Assembly: GCF_014349105.1 (NCBI RefSeq)
Contig: NZ_JACSJI010000022.1
Coordinates: 1-64,000, forward strand
DNA length: 64,000 bases
Reading direction: 5' to 3'
Source: Caulobacter sp. 17J80-11
Lineage (GTDB): Bacteria > Pseudomonadota > Alphaproteobacteria > Caulobacterales > Caulobacteraceae
Shown here: piece by piece, positions 1 to 8,423 of the stretch
Layout of the letters: every line of letters begins with the position of its first letter
Position numbering within the stretch: the first letter of the stretch is position 1
Notes under the pieces: generated by a model
What the model saw: only the letters and a program-made list of their open reading frames with translations
Databases searched by the model: none
Told to the model about the DNA's origin: nothing
Position numbers and translations under genes: made by a program

Positions 1-826
1 GGGGCGGCGGGGGCGGAGGCGGCGGCGGCGGCGGGGGCGGCGGCGGCGGCGGCGGCGGGGCGAAGGCGTAACGCAGACCGATCGTGATCGACTGGTCCTC
101 GTAGTTGCCCGAGAAGGTGCCCGGCGCGAACGGCAGGAACTCGTCCGGCGAGACGGAGCTGTCGAAGTCGACGTCGTTGCCGCCCAGCCAGCGGTAGGTC
201 ACGTCCAGGTTCAGCCGGTCAGTCCACGCATAGGCGAAGCCGACCAGGCCCTGCCAGGCGAAGGTGGTGTCGTCGTCGTCGATGTTGACGACGGCCGGAC
301 CCGGGTCAGGCACGATGCCGTCCGGCGAGGTCGACATCACGCCGCGGGTCTTCACCGAGACCTGGTTCACGCCGATGCCCGCGCCGATGAACGGGCGGAA
401 GCGCGAATCCGGCATGAAGTCGTAGATGAGGTTGGCCATGAACGTCCAAGAGTTCAGGTCCCCACTCGGCGACGGACAGATGCTCGGGTCGGCGACGTGC
501 GCGTCCGAGCACAGGGCTTCCGGAATGCCCGGACCGCCCGTGACGGAGTCGACGTCGCCCGGGCGGTAGCCGATTTCGAACTCGGTCCGCCAGGCGGGAT
601 TGAAGCGGTAGCCGAGGCGGCCGAACGCGGTCCAATCGGAGTCCGCGCCGAAGCTCCAGCGGTACGGCAGGTCGTCCTGCGTGAGGCCCGAGGAGTCGGC
701 GTCGATGCCGTCGGGCTGGTGGTAGCCGACGTCGAGCGCGCCATACCAACCGTCGGGTTCGGCCGAGGCGGCCGTCGCCACGCCGAAGGCGGCGAGAGCG
801 GCTCCCGCCAGCAATTTGAGTTTCAT
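1..826 (-). CDS. OmpA-like outer-membrane porin, 3' end cut by window edge
   Basis: The reading frame is open from an ATG at 826 to base 1 (275 codons), so the C-terminus lies outside the window. It starts with a signal peptide (MKLKLLAGAALAAFGVATA, cleavage near ASA-EPDG), followed by about 230 residues of alternating beta-strand sequence with aromatic girdle residues, typical of an eight-stranded OmpA/OmpW-type barrel, and then an uninterrupted proline run (bases 1-60). Proline-rich linkers of this kind join the barrel to a peptidoglycan-binding OmpA C-terminal domain in Caulobacterales OmpA proteins; that domain is inferred, not seen. Expected role is outer-membrane stabilisation or porin function. 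It is preceded by a weak EcfG-type promoter match. Confidence 0.8.
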   Translation of the reverse strand, partial: MKLKLLAGAALAAFGVATAASAEPDGWYGALDVGYHQPDGIDADSSGLTQDDLPYRWSFGADSDWTAFGRLGYRFNPAWRTEFEIGYRPGDVDSVTGGPGIPEALCSDAHVADPSICPSPSGDLNSWTFMANLIYDFMPDSRFRPFIGAGIGVNQVSVKTRGVMSTSPDGIVPDPGPAVVNIDDDDTTFAWQGLVGFAYAWTDRLNLDVTYRWLGGNDVDFDSSVSPDEFLPFAPGTFSGNYEDQSITIGLRYAFAPPPPPPPPPPPPPPPPPPP

Positions 827-927
827 ATTCAGAGCCCTCTCTCTTTGCCCTCTGCTGTCACGCCCGCAGGCTCTCCCGCGACGCGACGCCAACCCGACGA
901 ACACACCTTGGTCAGGTCGGGAGCGGA

Positions 928-953
928 AACATGCCTCGTATTGCTAGGGTTCC
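928..953 (-). promoter_or_regulatory. Weak EcfG/SigT-like promoter upstream of the OmpA-like gene
   Basis: On the minus strand GGAAC is followed after 17 bases by TGTT, close to the alphaproteobacterial general-stress consensus GGAAC-N16/17-CGTT. It would give a leader of roughly 95 bases before the ATG at 826. The -10 differs at the first base, and a match of this quality is expected by chance a few times in 64 kb, so this is tentative. Confidence 0.25.
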
Positions 954-1026
954 TTCCCTCGCGACAGAAACCGGCCGCTGCGGCGCGCGTGCAACAATCC
1001 GCCGGAAAACGGAGCTGTTCGCCGCG

Positions 1027-2163
1027 CTAGTCGAGGGTGGTCCGATAGCGGGCCATGGCGAGGGCGGAGACGACCACCACGAACACCACCAGCGCCGTCA
1101 GGCTGGGCCAGAGCTCGGCCAGACCGAGGCCCTTCAGCAGGGCGCCGCGCACCACCCGCAGAAAGTGCGTGACCGGGATCACCGTGCCCAGCGCCTGGGC
1201 CCATCTGGGCATGCCGTAGAACGGGAACATGAAGCCCGACAGCAGGATCGAGGGCAGGATGTAGAACACCGACATCTGCATGGCCTGCAGCTGGGTGCGC
1301 GCGACGGTGGAGATCAGGAAGCCCAGCGCCAGGCTGCCCACGATGAACAGCAGCACGCCCACGCTCAGCGCCGCCCAGCCGCCCGCCATCGGCACGGCGA
1401 ACAGGGCCCGCGCCAGGGTCAGGAACACCACCGTCTGGGTCAGGCCGATCAGCACGTAGGGCGCCAGCTTGCCGACCATCACCTCCAGCGGCTCGACCGG
1501 GGTGGCCAGCAGGCTCTCCATGGTGCCGCGCTCCTGCTCGCGGGTGACGCCCAGCGCCGTCATCATCACCAGGGTCATGGAAAGGATCACGCCCAGCAGG
1601 CCGGGCACGATGTTGAAGGCGGTGATGATCTCCGGATTGTAGCGGCGCTGGACCACCACCTCGAACGGCGCGGGCCCGCCGGCCCGCAAGGCGGTCGCGC
1701 CCTTCAGGTCGTGGCGCAGGGCCTCGGCCGGCAGGGCCGCCAGCGCCGCGACCGCGCCGCCGGTGGCGGTCGGGTCGGAGGCGTCGGCCTCGACCAGGAT
1801 CTGGGCCTGGTCGCCGCGCACCACCCGGCGGGTGAAGTCGGGCGGGATGGTGACGGCGAACAGCACGCGGCCGCGCTCGATCGCCTGGTCCAGCTCGCCG
1901 GTGGTGCGCACGGCGGCGACGATGCGGAAGTAGTCGCTGTTCTCCAGGGCGGCCAGCACCGAGCGGGAATAGGTCCCCTGGTCCTGCACCAGCACGGCGG
2001 TGGGCAGGTGCCTGGGATCGCTGTTGATGGCGTAGCCGAACAGCAGCAGCTGCACGATCGGCATGACCAGCATCATGGCGTAGGTCAGCCGGTCGCGGGT
2101 GAGCTGCAGGAACTCCTTGCGCAGCACCGCGGCGACCCGCTGGAAGGAGAAGTCGAAGCTCAT
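1027..2163 (-). CDS. ABC-2 type transporter permease (YhhJ/YbhR-like)
   Basis: A 378-residue inner-membrane permease that would form the export channel with the ATPase encoded just upstream. One membrane segment lies near residues 27-45, then a large periplasmic domain to about residue 180, then a cluster of five to six hydrophobic helices. The cytoplasmic loop carries the ABC-2 signature EQERGTMESLLATP. The ATG at 2163 begins MSFDFSFQR and overlaps the ATPase stop by four bases (ATGA), so the two are translationally coupled; longer in-frame extensions would run through the ATPase gene and are rejected. With the HlyD and TetR genes it resembles E. coli CecR-YbhGFSR, except that only one permease is present. 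The substrate is not evident; drugs or organic toxicants are typical. Confidence 0.9.
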   Translation of the reverse strand: MSFDFSFQRVAAVLRKEFLQLTRDRLTYAMMLVMPIVQLLLFGYAINSDPRHLPTAVLVQDQGTYSRSVLAALENSDYFRIVAAVRTTGELDQAIERGRVLFAVTIPPDFTRRVVRGDQAQILVEADASDPTATGGAVAALAALPAEALRHDLKGATALRAGGPAPFEVVVQRRYNPEIITAFNIVPGLLGVILSMTLVMMTALGVTREQERGTMESLLATPVEPLEVMVGKLAPYVLIGLTQTVVFLTLARALFAVPMAGGWAALSVGVLLFIVGSLALGFLISTVARTQLQAMQMSVFYILPSILLSGFMFPFYGMPRWAQALGTVIPVTHFLRVVRGALLKGLGLAELWPSLTALVVFVVVVSALAMARYRTTLD

Positions 2164-3074
2164 TGCTCCGCCTCCGCCCGGCCCATCAGGTGGATGAAGA
2201 CGTCCTCCAGGGTCGGCTCGACCTGTTCCCAGCGCCAGGGCTCGCGCCGCCAGGGCGCGATCGCCGCCTCCAGGGCCGCGCGGTCGGTGCCGCTGACGTG
2301 CAGCGCCAGGCCGAAGGCGGCGGCGGATTCGACGCCCGGGCGCGCGCGCAGCTCGGCCGCCATCCGGTCGGCGTCCGGCCCCTCGGCCCGGAAGGTGACC
2401 AGCCCGGAGCCCGCGATCACCTCCTCGGCCGTGCCGCGTGCGATCAGGCGGCCGGAGGCGATGTAGGCGATGTCGTGGCAGCGCTCGGCCTCGTCCATGT
2501 AGTGGGTCGAGACCATGACGGTCAGGCCCCGGGCGGCCAGGGCGTGGATCTCGTCCCAGAAGGCGCGCCGGGCCTTCGGATCGACCCCGGCGGTGGGCTC
2601 GTCGAGCAGCAGAAGCCGGGGTTCGTGCAGGGTGGCGGCCGACAGGGCCAGCCGTTGCTTCCAGCCGCCGGACAGGGTGCCGGCGAGTTGGCGGCGCCGG
2701 TCGGTCAGGCCCAGCCGCTCCAGCGCGGCCTCGACCCGCTCGCGGCGACGGTCCAGCTCGTGCACCTGGGCCATGAAGTCCAGGTTCTCCTGCACCGTCA
2801 GGTCCTCGTAGAGCGAGAACCGCTGGGTCATGTAGCCGGTGCGACGCTTGATCTCGCGGGCGTCCCTGACGATGTCGAGGCCCAGCGCGCATCCCCGCCC
2901 GCTGTCGGGGGTGAGCAGGCCGCAGAGCATGCGCAAGGTCGTGGTCTTGCCCGAACCGTTGGGGCCGAGGAAGCCGGTGATCCGCCCCTCCTCCACCCGG
3001 ATCGACACGTCCTTGACCACGTGCTTGTCGCCGAAGCTCTTGTTCAGCCCCTCGACCTCGACCGCCCAGGTCAC
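2160..3074 (-). CDS. ABC transporter ATP-binding protein
   Basis: A 304-residue single nucleotide-binding domain that energises the adjacent permease. Visible motifs are Walker A GPNGSGKTT near residue 36, signature LSGGWKQRL, Walker B LLLLDEPTAGVD and the H-loop STHYMDE, followed by a roughly 70-residue C-terminal DUF4162-like extension usual in exporters of this class. The GTG start at 3074 (VTWAVEVEGLNKSFG) overlaps the stop of the HlyD gene as GTGA; any upstream start would lie inside HlyD. E. coli YbhF is a fusion of two such domains, whereas this one is single. Function as part of an exporter is well supported; the substrate is unknown. Confidence 0.92.
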   Translation of the reverse strand: MTWAVEVEGLNKSFGDKHVVKDVSIRVEEGRITGFLGPNGSGKTTTLRMLCGLLTPDSGRGCALGLDIVRDAREIKRRTGYMTQRFSLYEDLTVQENLDFMAQVHELDRRRERVEAALERLGLTDRRRQLAGTLSGGWKQRLALSAATLHEPRLLLLDEPTAGVDPKARRAFWDEIHALAARGLTVMVSTHYMDEAERCHDIAYIASGRLIARGTAEEVIAGSGLVTFRAEGPDADRMAAELRARPGVESAAAFGLALHVSGTDRAALEAAIAPWRREPWRWEQVEPTLEDVFIHLMGRAEAEQ

Positions 3075-4054
3075 TTGCCCACGGCCTTCGGCAGGGGCGT
3101 GACGTCGACCGGCTGGCCGACCGTGAGGGCGCGCGGGTTGGTCGGCCGCGCCTCGACCAGGAACACCAGCCGGTCGCGGGTCTCGCGGCTGTAGATCACC
3201 GGGGGGGTGAACTCGGGCCGCGGGCTGACGTAGTTGATGGTCGCCTTCATTCCCTCGGCGCAGCCGTCGCAGGCGAAGCCGACCTCGCGGCCGTACCGGT
3301 AGGCGGCGATGTCGGCCTCCGGCACGAAGAAGCGCAGCTTCACCTGGTCGTCGGGGATCAGCGACACCACCGGCTGGTTGGCCGGCGCCCACTCGCCGGG
3401 CTGGAAGAAGGTGTCCTCAATCCGCCCCGTCGCAGGCGCGACCGGGGCCAGCTGGCGCAGGCGCGCTTCGACCTCGGACAGCGAGCCCTGCGCCTGGACC
3501 GTGCGCGCCCGGGCGGCCTGGATCAGGTCCTCGCGCGCGCCCAGCTCGGCGACGTCGAGCCGGCGCTCGGTCTCGCGCAACTGGGCCTGGGCGGTCTGGT
3601 AGGTCGCCGTGGCCTGATCCAGCCCCGCCTTGGCCAGGAAGCCGGTCTTGGCCAGGGCGACCGCCCGCTGATAGTCGGCCTCGGCCTGGCGGAAGGCGGC
3701 GCGGGCGGCGGTCCGCTGGGCGTCGATCACCGCGAGCTCCTGCGGCCGCTGGCCCTTTTGGGCGTCCTTGGCCTCCGAGGCGGCGGCCTCGACCCCGGCC
3801 ACGGCGCTGGCGCGCTCGGCCGCCAGCGGCTGCGGATCGACCAGGAACACCGGCGCGCCGGCCTCGACCCGCTGGCCGCGGCGCACATCCAGGCGCACCA
3901 CCGGACCGGACACCGCGGCCGACAGGAACAGGGTGTCGCCCTCCACCCAGCCCGACAGGTAGCGCCCGCCCTCGCGCGGCCACCACACCCAGGCGGCGAA
4001 TCCGATCGCGCCCAACAGGACGAGGACGGCGACCACCCGCTTCATCTTCTTCAT
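3071..4054 (-). CDS. HlyD/YbhG-type periplasmic adaptor (membrane fusion protein)
   Basis: A 327-residue adaptor that would link the inner-membrane ABC exporter to an outer-membrane channel. It has an N-terminal membrane anchor (VVAVLVLLGAIGFAAWVWW, residues 6-24), a lipoyl-like half motif (VVRLDVRRGQRVEAGAPVF), a long alanine-, glutamine- and arginine-rich coiled-coil hairpin around residues 75-190, the second lipoyl half, and a beta-barrel domain. The ATG at 4054 overlaps the upstream TetR stop (ATGA). Four-base overlaps through the whole TetR-HlyD-ATPase-permease series indicate one operon. No outer-membrane factor gene is nearby, so a TolC-like channel elsewhere must be assumed. Confidence 0.9.
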   Translation of the reverse strand: MKKMKRVVAVLVLLGAIGFAAWVWWPREGGRYLSGWVEGDTLFLSAAVSGPVVRLDVRRGQRVEAGAPVFLVDPQPLAAERASAVAGVEAAASEAKDAQKGQRPQELAVIDAQRTAARAAFRQAEADYQRAVALAKTGFLAKAGLDQATATYQTAQAQLRETERRLDVAELGAREDLIQAARARTVQAQGSLSEVEARLRQLAPVAPATGRIEDTFFQPGEWAPANQPVVSLIPDDQVKLRFFVPEADIAAYRYGREVGFACDGCAEGMKATINYVSPRPEFTPPVIYSRETRDRLVFLVEARPTNPRALTVGQPVDVTPLPKAVGK

Positions 4055-4695
4055 GCCGCCGCCCCCTCGCGCGCCAGCAGTCCGCCCAGCGCCGTCTCGA
4101 CGTGCTGGGCCGCCAGGGCCTGCAGGTCGACCGGCGCGCCGCCGACCGGCTCCAGGACCTCGCGCCACAGCACGCCCAACATCAGCGGCCCGACCAGGGA
4201 GAAGGCGTGCACCCGCGGATCGCCCGGGCGCACCTCGCCACGCGCCTGGGCCCGTTCGATCAGGCCGCTCAGCACGCTGAGGGTCGGCGCCACCACTTCG
4301 TCGTGCCAGTGCTGAGCCAGGGCGGGGAAGTTGCGGCTCTCGCCGATCACCATCTTCACCACCTTGGCCGCGCCCGAGCCGGCGATCCGGGCGGCCATCA
4401 TCGGCAGCAGGGCGCGGACCAGGTCGGCGAACGGCCCCTCGAAGGCCTCGGCCGCGGCGCGCACCTGGGCGACGTTGGGCGCCACGGCGTCGCGCACCAC
4501 GGCGTGGAACAGCTCTTCCTTGGTCTCGAAGTAGAGGTACAGCGCGCCCTTGCTGACCCCGGCGCGGGCGGCGATCTCGTCCAGCCGGGCGGCGGCGAAG
4601 CCTTTCTCAGCGAAGACGGCGAAGGCCGCGGCCACGATCTCGCCCGGCCGCGCCTCCTTGCGCCGACGCCATTTCGGCCCGCCCGCCACGCTCAC
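4051..4695 (-). CDS. TetR/AcrR family regulator of the ABC exporter operon
   Basis: The helix-turn-helix is clear: a helix entering at RPGEIVAAAFAVFAEKGF, then LDEIAARAGVSKGALYLYFETKEELF, followed by a C-terminal ligand domain. I place the start at the GTG at 4695, which has GGAG eight bases upstream, giving 214 residues. A longer frame opening at 4749 would add residues encoded across a promoter-like TTTATA and a 16-bp palindrome, so it is less likely. As first gene of an operon encoding an exporter, it is probably an autorepressor released by the transported compound, as for E. coli CecR. The ligand is unknown. Confidence 0.88.
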   Translation of the reverse strand: MSVAGGPKWRRRKEARPGEIVAAAFAVFAEKGFAAARLDEIAARAGVSKGALYLYFETKEELFHAVVRDAVAPNVAQVRAAAEAFEGPFADLVRALLPMMAARIAGSGAAKVVKMVIGESRNFPALAQHWHDEVVAPTLSVLSGLIERAQARGEVRPGDPRVHAFSLVGPLMLGVLWREVLEPVGGAPVDLQALAAQHVETALGGLLAREGAAA

Positions 4696-4715
4696 CGCCG
4701 TCGCTCCGGCTATAA

Positions 4716-4731
4716 ATGACCCGCGAGTTAT
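4716..4731. promoter_or_regulatory. Imperfect 16-bp palindrome, candidate operator of the exporter TetR
   Basis: The sequence ATGACCCGCGAGTTAT reads as ATRACYCGCGRGTYAT on both strands, so it is symmetric except for two transition pairs. It lies about 20 bases upstream of the preferred TetR start and abuts a TTTATA box on the minus strand. Placement and symmetry fit autorepression by a TetR dimer; binding is inferred. Confidence 0.5.
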
Positions 4732-4871
4732 TACGCCTCCGGACGCCACCGGTAAAGACCGCCGGTACGCGAATGTGCGATTGCGCGCCGCACATGCTCA
4801 GACGCTCTTGCGCAACCGAGTCCGTATGAGTAGGTATCCCGCCTCGCTCGCCCCAAGAGGCTGACGCCCGC

Positions 4872-4961
4872 GGAGAGGTGGCTGAGCGGTTGAAAGCACC
4901 GCACTCGAAATGCGGCATACTCGCAAGGGTATCGTGGGTTCGAATCCCACCCTCTCCGCCA
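4872..4961 (+). tRNA. tRNA-Ser (anticodon CGA)
   Basis: A class II tRNA of 87 bases plus encoded CCA (4959-4961). The acceptor stem pairs GGAGAGG (4872-4878) with CCTCTCC (4951-4957). The anticodon stem CCGCA/TGCGG closes the loop CTCGAAA with anticodon CGA at 4906-4908, reading UCG. A variable arm (TACTCGCAAGGGTA) and the T-loop GTTCGAATC are present. The long variable arm confirms serine. It lies alone between the exporter operon and an SDR gene. Confidence 0.97.
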
Positions 4962-5024
4962 CTTCTTCCCCAAGCGTCGAACCCGAACGAAGCGGCTCGC
5001 GCCGTTCGCGCTTCCGCGCGCGCC

Positions 5025-5056
5025 AAAACGCCGCCGCGGGCGGGCCGCGGCGGCGT
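5025..5056 (-). terminator. Rho-independent terminator of the SDR gene
   Basis: Arms ACGCCGCCGCGG (5028-5039) and CCGCGGCGGCGT (5045-5056) pair perfectly over 12 bases around a five-base loop. Read on the minus strand the stem is followed by TTTT, 27 bases after the SDR stop codon. It would also insulate the tRNA gene from leftward readthrough. Confidence 0.75.
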
Positions 5057-5082
5057 GATCCAGCTTCAAGGGCCTCGTCGTT

Positions 5083-5976
5083 TCAGCGTCGCGCCGCCGC
5101 CACCTTCGCGCCCAGCCCCGCGCTGGCGACTTCGCGTTCAGCCTGGGTGAAGCCGTAGTCCGGCACGATCTCGCCCGTGCGGTCGGAAATCCCGTCCCAG
5201 TTGGCGACCACCTGTTGGCCGGCGTCGGCCCCGCCGCCGACGTAGACGCCCTCCGACAGGGTGACGCTGGCGCGGGCGAAGTGGCCGGCGCCGGCGCACA
5301 GCACCGCGCGGGTCGGCGCGTCCTCGCCGACCAGGGCCAGCAGGGCGGGACTCACCAGGGCGGGATCCAGCAGTTCCAGGCTGGACTGGGCCAGCACGCC
5401 CTCGGTCATCTGGGTGGCGGCGGTGGGGGCCAGGCAATTGACCCGCACGCCGTACTTCTCGCCCTCGATCGCCAGGGTCTGCATCAGACCGACCAGCGCC
5501 ATCTTGGCGGCGCCGTAGTTGGCCTGGCCGAAATTGCCGTAGAGGCCCGACGAGGAGGTCGTCATGACGATGCGGCCGTAGCGCTGCTCGCGCATCAGCT
5601 CCCACACCGCCTTGCAGCAGACCGCCGCCCCCATCAGGTGCACGTCCACCACCAGGCGGAAGTCGTCCATGGTCATCTTGGCGAAGCTCTTGTCGCGCAG
5701 GATGCCGGCGTTGTTGACCAGGATGTCGATCCGGCCCCAGGCCACCACCGTGCGGTCTACCATCGAGGCCACAGCCACCTCGTCGGTCACCGAGGCGGCG
5801 ATCGCCAGCGCCTCGCCGCCGGCGGCGCGGATCTCCTCGGCGACGCGATCGGCGGCCGCCTGCGCCAGATCGTTGACCACGACCCGCGCGCCCTGGCTTG
5901 CGAGATACAGCGCGTGCGCGCGGCCCAGACCGCCGCCGGCGCCCGTGACGATCGCGACCCGACCCTTAAGCGACAT
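5083..5976 (-). CDS. SDR, 3-hydroxyacyl-CoA dehydrogenase type
   Basis: A 297-residue short-chain dehydrogenase. It shows the cofactor motif TGAGGGLG (residues 11-18), NNAG (near 92), catalytic Ser in TTSSS and catalytic YGAAK. The extended C-terminus and the motif order resemble the dehydrogenase domain of peroxisomal multifunctional enzyme 2 / HSD17B4, which oxidises 3-hydroxyacyl-CoA with NAD. The ATG has GGGGGAGG upstream. It lies downstream of a TetR gene and behind a perfect palindromic operator shared with the TonB-receptor promoter, so it probably performs a beta-oxidation-like step after the acyl-CoA ligase of the same set. The exact substrate is not deducible. Confidence 0.85.
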   Translation of the reverse strand: MSLKGRVAIVTGAGGGLGRAHALYLASQGARVVVNDLAQAAADRVAEEIRAAGGEALAIAASVTDEVAVASMVDRTVVAWGRIDILVNNAGILRDKSFAKMTMDDFRLVVDVHLMGAAVCCKAVWELMREQRYGRIVMTTSSSGLYGNFGQANYGAAKMALVGLMQTLAIEGEKYGVRVNCLAPTAATQMTEGVLAQSSLELLDPALVSPALLALVGEDAPTRAVLCAGAGHFARASVTLSEGVYVGGGADAGQQVVANWDGISDRTGEIVPDYGFTQAEREVASAGLGAKVAAARR

Positions 5977-6022
5977 GAGAACGCCTCCCCCTACTCCGAC
6001 TTCCGGTTCTGCTTGTTTGCAA

Positions 6023-6044
6023 ATTCACTAACAAGCTAGTGAAT
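6023..6044. promoter_or_regulatory. Perfect palindromic operator upstream of the SDR gene
   Basis: ATTCACTA and TAGTGAAT form perfect 8-bp arms separated by six bases. It sits between the TetR stop (6097) and the SDR start (5976), overlapping a possible TTTACA -35 element. A related copy, 16 of 22 bases identical with the same spacing, lies upstream of the TonB receptor at 13754-13775. Arm length and spacing are typical of TetR-family operators, and the TetR gene is immediately adjacent. Assignment to that regulator is inference. Confidence 0.7.
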
Positions 6045-6096
6045 GTAAAGCTCGGACTGTGGCCGGACGTCCGGCCCGTCTCGAAATCTCAGGCGT

Positions 6097-6789
6097 TCAG
6101 GTGGCGGCGCCCTGCGGGCGCGGCTGGCAGATCTCCAGCAGGCCCGCGGCCATGAAGGAGGCCATGCGCGCCTTCACGGCGACGAAGTCCTCGGACTTGC
6201 AGAGCCCGCCCGACAGCTTGTCGATGCGGCCGGTGCGGGCCAGCGTCGCCATCAGAGCCCCCGTGACGAAGTGGTAGCCCCAGAAGATGTCTTCGTCGGC
6301 GCAGCCCGGCAGGGCCTTCTTCAGCAACGCGATCAGGCGCAGGACCACGGGGTCGAAGTGCTGGTCCATCAGGGCCGCGCCCCACTCGGGGGTGTTGGCG
6401 ACCTGGGCGCCCAGCGCGCCGTAGTTCTTCCAGCTCTCGCCGCCCTGGATGTAGAGGTCGAGGTCGGTGTCGAGGAAGGCGTGCAGCGCGCCCTCCACCG
6501 TCGGCTTGCCGCCGGTGGCCGCGTCGTACTCGTCCAGCGCCTTCATCCGCAGCTCGCTGGTCACCACCGCGCGGCGGGCGAAGACGGCGTCGAACAGGGT
6601 CTTCTTGTCTTCGAAATAGTAGTTCAGCAGCGTGTGGTGGACGCCGACCCGCGCGGCCACGTCCTTCAGGGTGACGCCATAGAACCCGTGCTTGGAGAAC
6701 AGGTCCTCGGCCGCGTCGAGGATTTGCTCCATCGTCTCGGCGCGTTGCTCCGCCTTCTTGGAGCGCCTGGGTTTCGTGGCTTCGGGCAC
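6097..6789 (-). CDS. TetR/AcrR family regulator of the ester-catabolism genes
   Basis: A 230-residue regulator. The N-terminus is basic (KPRRSKKAEQR), followed by the DNA-binding helices MEQILDAAEDLFSKHGF and VTLKDVAARVGVHHTLLNYYFEDKKTLFDAVF. I use the GTG at 6789, preceded by GAAAGAG; an alternative TTG at 6825 adds 12 residues and has GGGGGA upstream. It follows the acyl-CoA ligase by a short gap and precedes the SDR, whose promoter carries a palindromic operator. The most economical model is a repressor responding to an acyl-CoA or to the ester substrate, controlling both the SDR and the TonB-receptor operon, including itself. Confidence 0.87.
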   Translation of the reverse strand: MPEATKPRRSKKAEQRAETMEQILDAAEDLFSKHGFYGVTLKDVAARVGVHHTLLNYYFEDKKTLFDAVFARRAVVTSELRMKALDEYDAATGGKPTVEGALHAFLDTDLDLYIQGGESWKNYGALGAQVANTPEWGAALMDQHFDPVVLRLIALLKKALPGCADEDIFWGYHFVTGALMATLARTGRIDKLSGGLCKSEDFVAVKARMASFMAAGLLEICQPRPQGAAT

Positions 6790-6830
6790 GCGGAACTCTT
6801 TCCGTCTTGCGGCGGCTAGCGTCAAGTCGG

Positions 6831-8423
6831 TCAGTCCCCCACGCGCGCGGCGCCGTATTCGGTGCGCAGGCGAATCTTGTCGATCTTGCCGGTGGCGGCC
6901 AGCGGCATGCTGGCGACGCGGACCACTTCGTCAGGCACCCACCAGGGCGCCACCCGGCCCTTCAGCGGCTCCAGCAGGGCCTCGTCGCTCAGGCCGTCAG
7001 GGTCGTGCAGCTCGACCAGCAGGATGGGCCGTTCGCCCCACTTCGGATCCGAGCGCCCGATCACCGCCGCCAGCGAGACCTCCGGCAAGGCCCCGACCAC
7101 CGCCTCGATCTCCACCGGGTTGATCCACTCGCCGCCGGACTTGATCAGGTCCTTGGCGCGGCCGGTGATGATCAGGTTGCCGTCCTCGTCGATCTTCGCC
7201 AGGTCGCCGGTCGGGAACCAGCCGTCGGCGTCGACGGCCGACTGCTCGTGGCCGAAGTAGCGCTCGATCACCGCCGCCCCGCGCACGCGCAGATTGCCCT
7301 CCACCTCGCGCTGCTCCGGCAGCGGCCGGCCCTCGCTGTCGGTGATCAGCAGGTCGACGCCGATGGCCGGGCGGCCCGAAACGGCGGCCGTGCGCCGGGC
7401 CCAGGCGGGCGCCACGGTGCCTGACGGGGACAGCTCGGTCATGCCCCAGCTGGTCTGGACGGTGACGCCGAGGCGCCGCTCGATGCGTTCCATCAGGGCC
7501 GAGGGCAGCGGCGTGCCGCCGACGACGATGCGCTTCAGGCTGGGCAGGTCGTCGCCGACCGCGTCGAGGTGCTCGACCAGGCCCAGCCACACGGTGGGCA
7601 CGCCGACGCCGACGGTGACGCGTTCCGAGCGGATCAGCCGCGCCAGACTGGCCCCGTCGGTGTGCCGGCCCGGCAGGACCAGCTTGGCCCCGACCGCGGG
7701 CGCGGCGAACGGCAGGCCCCAGGCGTTGGCGTGGAACATGGGCACCACCGGCAGCACGGTGTCCGCGCCGGAGATGGCCATCACGTCGGCCTGCAGCAGG
7801 CGCAGGGTGTGCAGGTAGCTGGACCGGTGGGTGTAGGTGACGCCCTTGGGGGCGCCCGTCGTGCCCGAGGTGAAGCAGAGGCCTGACGGCGCGGTCTCGT
7901 CGAACCCGCCCCAGGCCAGGCGTTCGTCGACCAGGTCGAGCAGGGAGGCGAGCTCGGCGACCAGCGGGCCGCCGGCCCCGGACGCCTTCGCCTCGCCGTC
8001 GATCACCAGCAGGCGCTCGACCCCGGTCGCGCGCTCGGCGACCTGGCGGGCCAGCGGCAGCAGGTCGGCGCTGACGATCAGGATGCGCGCGCCGGACTGC
8101 TCCACCATCCAGCCGAGCTGGGCGCCGGTCAGGCGCGGGTTCAGCGTGTGGCAGACCGCGCCCATGCCCATGATGGCGTACCACGCCTCGACGTGGGCCT
8201 GGGTGTTCCAGGCCAGGGTCGCGACGCGCTCGCCGGCGGCGACGCCCAGGCCGCGCAGCAGGGCCGAAACCCGCCGGCTGCGGTCTTCGACTTCGGCGTA
8301 ACCGGCGCGGTCGACCCCGCCGTCCCGGGCGGTGACGACCTCGACCCGGGGATGCCACTTGGACGCATGCACAAGGAACTTGTCGAGCGTCAGCGCGAAC
8401 GGCTGCATGGCTCCGTCGATCAT
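6831..8423 (-). CDS. Acyl-CoA synthetase (AMP-forming, medium-chain/AlkK-like)
   Basis: A 530-residue member of the ANL adenylate-forming family that would activate a free carboxylic acid to its CoA thioester with ATP. Motifs seen are the P-loop-like TSGTTGAPKGVTYTHRS near residue 185, the A5-type motif SWGMTELSP, WFPTGDLAKID and GRAKDLIKSGGEWINP, and the C-terminal catalytic lysine region LAATGKIDKIRLR. The overall pattern resembles medium- and long-chain fatty-acid-CoA ligases of the AlkK/DmdB group. The ATG at 8423 overlaps the esterase stop (ATGA). It likely acts on the acid released by the esterase encoded upstream and feeds the SDR. Confidence 0.9.
   Translation of the reverse strand: MIDGAMQPFALTLDKFLVHASKWHPRVEVVTARDGGVDRAGYAEVEDRSRRVSALLRGLGVAAGERVATLAWNTQAHVEAWYAIMGMGAVCHTLNPRLTGAQLGWMVEQSGARILIVSADLLPLARQVAERATGVERLLVIDGEAKASGAGGPLVAELASLLDLVDERLAWGGFDETAPSGLCFTSGTTGAPKGVTYTHRSSYLHTLRLLQADVMAISGADTVLPVVPMFHANAWGLPFAAPAVGAKLVLPGRHTDGASLARLIRSERVTVGVGVPTVWLGLVEHLDAVGDDLPSLKRIVVGGTPLPSALMERIERRLGVTVQTSWGMTELSPSGTVAPAWARRTAAVSGRPAIGVDLLITDSEGRPLPEQREVEGNLRVRGAAVIERYFGHEQSAVDADGWFPTGDLAKIDEDGNLIITGRAKDLIKSGGEWINPVEIEAVVGALPEVSLAAVIGRSDPKWGERPILLVELHDPDGLSDEALLEPLKGRVAPWWVPDEVVRVASMPLAATGKIDKIRLRTEYGAARVGD

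Noticed and set aside
1-60. Simple GGC repeat at the window edge as a separate repeat element
   Set aside because: It is in frame with the OmpA-like gene and encodes a proline linker, so it is explained by that gene.
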